This document shows positions 56,885-64,000 of a DNA stretch of 64,000 nucleotides, one piece after another. The notes beneath the pieces were generated by a model. It had not been told where the DNA came from, ran no database searches, and was given only the letters and a program-made list of their open reading frames with translations. The stretch is from Pyrenochaeta sp. MPI-SDFR-AT-0127 (lineage: Eukaryota; Ascomycota; Dothideomycetes; Pleosporales; Cucurbitariaceae): positions 248,001 through 312,000 of the forward strand of contig JAGTJM010000016.1 of NCBI GenBank assembly GCA_020747015.1. The letters are read 5' to 3'. Within the stretch, counting starts at the first letter, position 1; the number at the start of each line of letters is the position of its first letter. The position numbers were made by a program, and so were the translations under genes.

Positions 56885-58237
56885 GGTTGCGGGAGGTGCG
56901 GTGATGTAATTCGCCTCTAAAGGTCCCGCAAAGAAAATGTAGTTGAAGATCCGCAAGTGTTGCGAGGGTACCGCAAAGACCGAGATGAAAAGGCAGCGAG
57001 CTCGAAGGAGATTTCGCACTCAACGTCTCAATGAGTTTGTGTGTGAGAGAAAGGGTATGACGAAATAGGTCTGATCCTTTTCTTTCAACCAACCGCCTAA
57101 CACACAGAACCCTCTTTCTTATACCCGAGTTTGGCAACTCACCCAAACGTCGTATTGACTCACAGATGCTGCTTTCAAATCGTGCAGAAAGTGCGAAGGA
57201 AAACAACCTTATTTGAATGCGGACATGCTTGCGACCGAACGATTATTCCCAGCGCCCTTTCCCGTTAACGCTATTGTCGAAAAATTCCCCACATTTTGAC
57301 ATGATTAGCAGACCAGCCAATCAACCCAAAAGCTTATCCCCGAACTGGAGTTCTAAAGAAGGTCGCTGGGTGATCCTCGGCTAATTGGGGAGCTGGTAGA
57401 AGCGGGCCGCGCTTCCCTCTCTTCCATGTCGGCCCGACATCGAGCTGTTCACGATGGAGATATGTAATGCCCGTTGGAGGTCAGATGAGCAGATGACGGC
57501 GTCTGGGGATATCTGATGGTGGAAGATTGACCCATTGTGATACCAGAAGTTGAAAACAGCATCCACAATGGGGTAGCTTGGCACGTGGGGCGTCTTTGCT
57601 TACCCATTTCACGCTAGACCTGAAGCATCGAAATACTGCGAAGGGCGAGCCTGAGGCCTTCTGAAACCCTCCTTGTCAGACAATTGTCCACTCGAGGTTC
57701 ACCAAGGTCGCATCACTTATTCAAGAGTGGGATGTCATTTCGGGCCCCAATGATCCCGCATTGTTCACCAGTCTCAAAGGTCCCCTCTTCTCTGAAATCA
57801 TTAAAGTTTTCATTTCATGCTATACCACTTTCTGACTCCTGTCTCTCCCCCCTTCCAAACAAATTACCATTTTCTCCATTTGCTCATGGGATTCCGGAAT
57901 CTCCAAGGCCTTTGCAACAACTGGGGTATCTGTGACCTCCTACCACACAAAAAATAAAAACTCTTCCCACCACCACAACATAAAAGGAAATGAGATAATA
58001 AGGAAAAATAAAATGTTTCTTGAGATCAACGCTTGTATTCAACGACTGTAGAAGAAGGCAAAAATCGTTCGATATACACGTACTTTGCTCGTTCGCTTGC
58101 CTCGCTTCTCTCATGCCCGCTGCGGCCTCTTGAACGGCCTCCTCTAAATGACTCCCTGTCTTGACGTAAAGTGGCTGTGAAAAAATGATGCACGCGATTG
58201 CGGTGACACTATGGCCATGCAGCGATCAGGACAGTAT
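56885..58237. other. Intergenic, about 1.35 kb
   Basis: Transporter promoter at the left and Rds1-like 3' end at the right. Open frames (57381-57584, 57684-57935) have no recognisable product. Confidence 0.45.
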
Positions 58238-59302
58238 CTATGAGGGCTGGATGACGGAGGGACCGGCAAGCACCTCGCTGTCGGAGACAGACTGAGTCTT
58301 GGTGATCATCATGTAGACCTCGCCTGAAAGACCCTGGGGAACCTGGCAGTTGCCATCGGTGATGGGGGAGAATTGGTTGCCACCACTGTATTGCATTAGT
58401 GACTTGTGTCTGTATCGTGACTATATTGTGACTTACGGAGCGACAAAGGCGCAGAACGAGGCACCGGCTGGCTGAGCGGGATCAGCCAACTTGAGGGCCT
58501 GGCCAACGGTCGCCTGCTCGGGGTTCTGGAGCGCAATGGCGGGGAAAGCTTGAATGTTGAGGTTGGATCCTTCGGGGCAAGACGAGATGAATTGGGCGGC
58601 GAGAGTGAAGACGGCTCGGGGTCCAAGGGCAGTGTCGAAAGCAGCAGGGACGGGCTCAGCGCCGGAGGCCATTCGGATAAAGGCCTGGTGGCGGGCTTCG
58701 ACGGTGACGATGGAAGCAGCGGCAGCGAGGACATCAGAGGAGTTGACAAGGGGAGCAGCTCCGAGGTAGGCGGAGACACCAACAGCCTCGAGAACACGCG
58801 CAGTCTTGACCATGGAGTCGGCGCTGGTCAGGGCAGCATCGAAGTTGTAGGTGCAAGCCTCGACAGGCTTCGCTCCAGCGCCAGCGATGGCGGACTGGAG
58901 CGTTGTTACGTGAGTGGCCTCAGTCTGGCCGACACCCATCAGAGACTTGACCTGACCCTCGGTCAGACCGAGAGCCATGAAGTCCTGCATGGGGAACTTC
59001 GCAAAGCCCTGCTTGTAGAATTCCGACTCGAGATGCTCAGCAGTGAGGGCACTAGCATTGTTAGAATCATATAGATAGATTGATATTTGATAATCAACTC
59101 ACAAGTTGAGGATGTCGACATCGCTCAATGTTGCTGCGGCGGCTGCTGGTGCTGCTGCGGTGCCAGAGACGGCCGACTCAGTTATCGTAGCGGCCGCAGA
59201 CGTTGATGAGCTCGATTCCTGACGGGCATAGTTGGCGGGGATGGCAGCCGCAAGAGGCGCCAGGACCATGAGGCCCTTGAGAAGTGTTGATACGCTCGGC
59301 AT
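58238..59302 (-). CDS. RDS1: Rds1-like secreted stress-response protein (ferritin-like fold)
   Basis: Three exons (59302..59103, 59051..58437, 58385..58238) give 320 residues. A signal peptide (MPSVSTLLKGLMVLAPLAAA) and an Ala/Ser/Thr-rich linker precede the ferritin-like helical domain. That starts at DVDILNFALTAEHLESEFYK, where the first splice restores NFALTAEHLE. Glu/His pairs typical of the family appear in AEHLESEFY and VEARHQAFIRMASG. The C-terminal tail has GGNQFSPITDGNCQVPQ. Fission yeast rds1 is induced by glucose, ammonium, phosphate and heat stress; catalysis is not established. Homologues are abundant in Pezizomycotina, often secreted and sexual- or stress-associated. The short last exon is needed for full family length. 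Confidence 0.88.
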
Positions 59303-60400
59303 ATTGATGGATTAAAGTTTGTTGGATTGTGTTGATTTGAGAAATTCGTAAATGATGGACCGCCAGCAAAGACTCGCTTTGAATTGGATTATTAGAAATT
59401 TCTCGTATGGTCCAACCAGGGACAGTGTGAAGAAGGTAAACCGTAAGGAATGTGGTTGATTATTAGGTACAGAAGAAGGTAGAAGAGACTCTCTGCTTGG
59501 TGATGCTCCAACAGAAAACGTCGGTGGAAACAGAGGTGGGCAGCCAATGGACCTTATAGAGGGTACTGCGACTCCTGGGCCCGCATCTGAGACGCCATAG
59601 TAAATTCGGAGGACGGATGCTGAGCTCGTGGCAGAAGGGGCGGGCTGAATGATGCCGCCCACGCACTGGTTCCCTTACCGCATCCGTGGCCATTCAAGCT
59701 TTGCGGCTTGGCTCGTCGACCCATTGATCATCCAGGAACTGCCTAGGAGTAGTGTAGCAACCGCTCACCGAGTCCGGGACGTTGAGATGGGGCTGGTGTT
59801 GGGAGCGTGTGATGTAACAGGTCGGGGTACCTGCGACGCGAGATGGTGGTGCTGAAACCGTACAAGTGCCAACATCACACACCCTGCTGCACGGAGACTA
59901 CGAAGCCGCCCATGAGAGGTTCTGGGTCCACGCGATAGCGCATGGCCGTTAATGGCGGTACACTGGCGATCCGTACGGACGCGTTGCGTGGCTCATGAGC
60001 AGAGGCTTGAAGCAGTGTGCTTCTCACGCTGGTGATGTGAACCGTTTCCCGTGGTGATGACTTGTTGAAACGTTTCAACACCAAGCTTTTGACACTTGCG
60101 CAAGATATTCGTACACTTGCACCATGTGAGGCAAAAATAACTGCGAGCGCTTGTCCAGCTGCGCCGAGAGAGCTAGGCGATGGTCAAGAGACAAGAAGTG
60201 ACAGAATCAGAGATGGCTGAGGCATCCAAAACACCACCACGTCGCCAAGCGTCATTCACAACCACTGCTATTTCGGCCAATGCCTCAGGCCTGTAAATCG
60301 CCTCAGGAAACACCTGCAGGTACAGCATCCTGTGGCAGGGATAAACAGGGATAGTAGATTCCGCGAGTCGCAGATCTGCTGGTGGAGATTCACAGAGCTT

Positions 60401-60514
60401 CAACGTGCGGCGCGGATGCCGGCAGGTCACCACCTCCTCGACCAAGCGGGTAAACACTCGCCGGAACAACTAGACAGTAGAGTCTCTGGCATGTTTTACA
60501 CTTCCATAGCCAAT
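60401..60514 (+). repeat. Diverged direct repeat, copy A
   Basis: Shares three blocks in the same order with copy B: an identical 18-mer (CAACGTGCGGCGCGGATG), a block CACCTCCTCG..ACCAAGCGGGTAAACA..TCGCCGGAAC with few differences, and TGTTTTACA...TAGCCAAT. Confidence 0.8.
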
Positions 60515-60752
60515 TGAAACCACTTGATGACTTCCAGACCCAAAGAATCAACAAGTGTCACATAGTAGCCAAGATGCCATTGACAGCGTCGCGAGCTAAT
60601 CTTTCGCAAATGTCTAGAATGACAGCACCATCTGCTCACAAAGCGTCACTAATTGAAGTCGTTCGCCTCTTAGTCGTGTACGCCCTGTTTTTTGTTTTTT
60701 TTTTCGCTTCCACAGCTATCATCCCGTTCGCCGGGAGATATTCCAAAAGCGT

Positions 60753-60861
60753 CAACGTGCGGCGCGGATGTTCGCCTCTCCTACACCTCCTCGAACCAAG
60801 CGGGTAAACAATCGCCGGAACGTGAAGAGCTTTTGACTTGTTTTACATATTTGTAGCCAAT
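60753..60861 (+). repeat. Diverged direct repeat, copy B
   Basis: Second copy of the same three blocks, 352 bp downstream of copy A. It differs by small indels and substitutions in the spacers, so it is an old duplication. Confidence 0.8.
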
Positions 60862-61328
60862 CTGCTAGTGCCAATACCTCTCGGCCCGGCCATGACAGAC
60901 CTTCATACACATGCGCCGGTGTAAACGAGATTGGTGGATCCGGAAGTGGTGGCCTTGTAATGCTCGACCGCGGCCAAGGCCTTATACATCACCAGCTGGT
61001 GTAAGGTTACATGAAAATACAAACATTTTTCTCGCCTATCTAAACGCACTCTCGCAATCGCAATCTACAACACATTAATGTACTACGGGCTGTTTCCAGT
61101 GATTAAGAGCTGTTGCACGATATCGCGGTCACCATGTAGTCACCGCATGCACATGAACAATACACATGGGCCATCCATCTCCTCACCACTTCCATCAGCC
61201 AGGCCGGGCTAGTATATATCCACGCCATGCAATTTTTGTGCCAATTCGATAGCAGTCGCAATACTGCTCAAGTACCATATACGTCGTCTTCATAAATCGC
61301 CCAAAGCGCACTCTATAGCGGAGACATT

Positions 61329-64000
61329 CTAAAGAGCATAGGGATTGAGGGAGCGAATGGTGAGGCAACTGCGATTACTGTTAGTCATGATGTGAAAATC
61401 AATCAATGGGAGACACTTACGGAGGACTCTTGGTCAGATCCGTCTTAAGGATGACTGGTACACGCGTCATCTCCCGCACATCCTGGATGTAGTCGCCATT
61501 CTCCTCACGAAGAGAGAACCAGCTAAGGTACTTCTCCTTGTTTGTCAATTTGGCTCCTGTAGCCTCTCCAGCACTCTGGGTAAGCTTCGAGTCGGAGTTG
61601 ACGCGGTGTGGCGCTCCGCGACGCTCACCACGAGTAGGCGAAGGAGGCATGCTCTGGGTAGGTCGGTCAGGGTTCAGAGATACGCCTGCCATGTTCGAGT
61701 TGAGGTCTTCGGAGTCGTCGTCATCGTCATCGAACAGCGCATCGACTTCATTTGTCGAAATCGTTCCAGTGTCCATCTGCCTCCGCTGTGCCTCCTCTTG
61801 CTCCTTCGCACGCTGCTTAGCTGCCTCGGCATCACGCGCCGCGGCCGCAGCATTAGCAGAACGGAATGAGCCATGCTTCGGCCTCTCATCTTCGGGAACA
61901 TAGGCAGCTGATGGAACGCCCTTCTCCCAGTAGAGCTCGAGGAGGCGCTTGTTCTTGTCGAACTCGGCCTTTTTGAGGGGAAGCTGGTCGCAGTGGACAC
62001 GCTTCTCGAAACCCCATTCAGGAATGAGGACATCGAAGGCTGATTCGTAAACGCACAGGACGATTCCCTCTGCGATTAGTTCGCCGCCAATCTCCTGCCT
62101 CACTTTATCCATCTTGCGGCACGCTTCAATATGTACACTCTGCTCCTGAGCGGCATGCGCTGAGTCCTTCTTGGTGTTGCACATCTCTGCAGTCTTTCCT
62201 AAGACTTCAATATCTTCGGTGAATTCAATAGCACCATTGGACAGGACTGCCTCCAACTGGCGATGCACGACAATGTCGGCATAGCGTCGAGATGGGTTCG
62301 TGAAGTGAGTGTAGAGCGGGAGGTTGAGAGCATAGTGTGGATACTGGTCCTCGGGTAATTTGCCAGCAACAAAGTACTTAGCACGGGGCATCGACTTGAT
62401 GACCAGTGTCTCCATGCCCTTTCGAATATCCTCATCTTCAACTTCGAAAAGGCTATTTTGTAGCGTTCCACTGCTCTCGGTGTTGATGTCGTAGCCGATA
62501 GCACCCATACGCTCGGCAATAGTAGTCAGACGGCGTGGATTGGGAGACGGCTGGCGACGCAAAAATGCCTTCTCTGGCAGCCCAACAGCAAGCTTCTTCG
62601 CGACAAAGGCGTTTGCAAGATGGCTGAGCTCTTCAATGCACTCATGAGCTGGCGAGGAGTCGAAGATGTTCTGCTCAACGGGAACATTCTCATCGTCAAG
62701 TTGGTACATGAGTCGTAAGGCTGGAACATCAGTGACGCGTCCACCAAAACGTGTCTGGCGGAACTTCTGTGTAATGTGATGGAGTGTCTTAATGTCCTTG
62801 GCTCGGGCTGCTGTAACTTCACCGTCGCTACCGTTGATAACAGTATCGACCTCGTCGTACGACAGCTTGCCAGAGCTCTTGATTACAGCTTTGCCGACCC
62901 ATGTCTCATCCTCGAAAACGCGACCGGTTTGGGGGTCGACTTTGAAGACGACACTGACCGTGTAGCGCTCTTCTCCGGGGTTAAGGCAGCAAATGTCGTT
63001 TGACAGTCGCGGTGGGAGCATGTTGACGGTGCGGTTCATGAGATAAACAGCAGTTCCCCGCTTCTTGGCCTCGCGATCGACGAGGGAGTTCGCCTTGATG
63101 AAGTGAGCAACATCAGCAACGTGGATACCAATCTCGACGCGACCATCGTCTAGATACTTGAAGTGGATGGCATCGTCGAGCTCTTTGCTTCCATTGGGGT
63201 CAATAGTGAACGTCTCCTCGCTTCGGAAGTCGCGACGGCTCTCCAAAGCCTCCTCACCGTCATTCGCAACCGACCAGTCTTCAAAGCCAACGTTCTTGAT
63301 CACGGCGTCAGAGAAGTCATCTGGGCCAAAGTTGTTGTCGCGGAGGAGTGCATCGGTTTCCACCTTAAGGTCACCCATGACTCCAAGTTGCTCAACAAGT
63401 GTTCCGAAAGGATGTAGTGAGGTGATAGGCCAGCGCTTGATGCACGCCACAAAGATGCGGTCGGCATAATCTTGATGCTTCTCGACGAAGTCTCGGGGCG
63501 CTTGTTCGGTAGGGATGGCGATCAAGGGCACGCGCTTGTCGGTCGGCTTGAACCACACAATCTTGGGCTTGTCCTGGCGTTCTGGTTGCGGGCGGCCCGA
63601 ATTGCCTTCGCGAGCCTGTCGTTCAGCCTCTTGTTTTTCCTTGGTGGCTTGGCTGCTGGGGCGTAGAAGACCGAGTGATCTATAAGACAATTAGTGGTGT
63701 GTGCAAAAAAGATTCAGTGATACTCGCTTACCCAGAAAACATTTGTCCAGCGACACGCTCAATAACAGCAACAATATGGCCTGCGTATAGAGGCTTCAAT
63801 TCATCGTTAATCTCCTCCTCTTCCATGAGAAGCAAGCTCTGTCCTTCAACTTCTACATCGTCATTCTTCTTCTGGGTGGGTCGCTGGCGAAGACTGCCGC
63901 GACGGCGGATGCCGCCCTCAGAGCCAGTCTCAGGCTGAGTAGTGGCATCGTTCACAGCGATACTACCGCCACGCGGATCCGCATTATCCTTCCTCTTCTT
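61329..64000 (-). CDS. SSD1: Ssd1/GUL-1-type RNA-binding protein, RNase II-like (C-terminal part, runs off right edge)
   Basis: Three exons are visible (>64000..63732, 63679..61421, 61368..61329), giving about 856 residues. The cold-shock-like region has YAGHIVAVIERVAGQMFSG, split by an intron, and IVWFKPTDKRVPLIAIP. The RNB domain starts near EETFTIDPNGSKELDDAIHF and continues with HVADVAHFIKANSLVDREA, NMLPPRLSNDICCLNPGEER and THFTNPSRRYADIVVHRQLE. The active-site cluster DPxxxxxDxDD of nucleases reads DPNGSKELDD, with Glu replacing one Asp. Ssd1 proteins are described as degenerate RNase II relatives that bind mRNAs for cell-wall proteins. An insert rich in Ala, Asp and Ser separates RNB from the conserved tail. 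The last exon restores KSPPCLTIRSLNPYAL; an alternative acceptor nine bases upstream would add three residues. The N-terminal disordered region is outside the window. Confidence 0.93.

Larger units (their letters stand above)
59303..61328. other. Intergenic, about 2 kb, containing a diverged direct duplication
   Basis: Rds1-like promoter at the left and SSD1 3' end at the right. A segment of about 110 bp occurs twice (see the repeat entries). No gene is recognised. Confidence 0.5.

Noticed and set aside
58550..59074. Long plus-strand frame opposite the Rds1-like gene
   Set aside because: Gly/Ser/Asp-rich mirror of an Ala-rich coding strand. The minus strand has splice-supported family homology.
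1..64000. CRISPR arrays, bacterial operons, rRNA genes or complete transposons
   Set aside because: No spaced repeats of CRISPR type, no rRNA signature and no intact transposase. The gene structure is eukaryotic throughout.

Overview
The window is nuclear DNA of a filamentous ascomycete (Pezizomycotina). I cannot fix the class from sequence alone, but the gene set would fit Dothideomycetes. The evidence is many short introns (about 48-170 bp) with GTRNGT donors and CTAAC/CTGAC-like branch sites, together with fungal families: a Zn2Cys6 regulator, a CFEM GPI-protein, a Pth11-like rhodopsin-domain protein, Rds1 and Ssd1. There is no operon structure. I rebuilt 21 protein genes exon by exon and checked the reading phase across every splice. 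The two edge genes (acetoacetyl-CoA synthetase on the left, SSD1 on the right) run off the window.

Region 1 (1-15.3 kb) looks like a metabolic cluster. It holds acetoacetyl-CoA synthetase, an AtuA-like (DUF1446) protein, a zinc alcohol dehydrogenase, an aldehyde dehydrogenase, an epoxide-hydrolase-like enzyme, an FAD monooxygenase fused to a large integral-membrane domain, and a Zn2Cys6 regulator. The first six genes form three divergent pairs. AtuA is named from acyclic-terpene utilisation, and alcohol and aldehyde dehydrogenases plus acetoacetate activation fit breakdown of a branched or isoprenoid substrate. The epoxidase-like monooxygenase and epoxide hydrolase could add a prenyl-oxidation step. 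That function is inference. A 200 bp decayed piece of mitochondrial cox1 (a NUMT) sits in the first divergent promoter.

Region 2 (15.3-33.4 kb) holds a CFEM GPI-protein, a gene-free stretch, and three housekeeping-type genes on the plus strand: the splicing factor PRP46, the sorting nexin MDM1, and a 1979-residue ZNFX1-like helicase with CCCH, NFX1 and RZ zinc fingers.

Region 3 (33.9-47.3 kb) is sparse. It has a phenol-hydroxylase-type flavoprotein, a rhodopsin-domain membrane protein, a secreted FAD oxidase and a small secreted Ser/Thr/Ala-rich, probably GPI-anchored protein, separated by intergenic stretches of 2-3.4 kb.

Region 4 (48-64 kb) holds a membrane-anchored SDR divergent from a G-patch protein, a small secreted effector-like protein with a possible Kex2 site, a thioredoxin-reductase-fold oxidoreductase (CxxC), an isolated Tc1/mariner-type DNA-binding protein with no catalytic domain, an FHS-type MFS transporter, an Rds1-like secreted protein, a diverged direct duplication, and the 3' part of SSD1.
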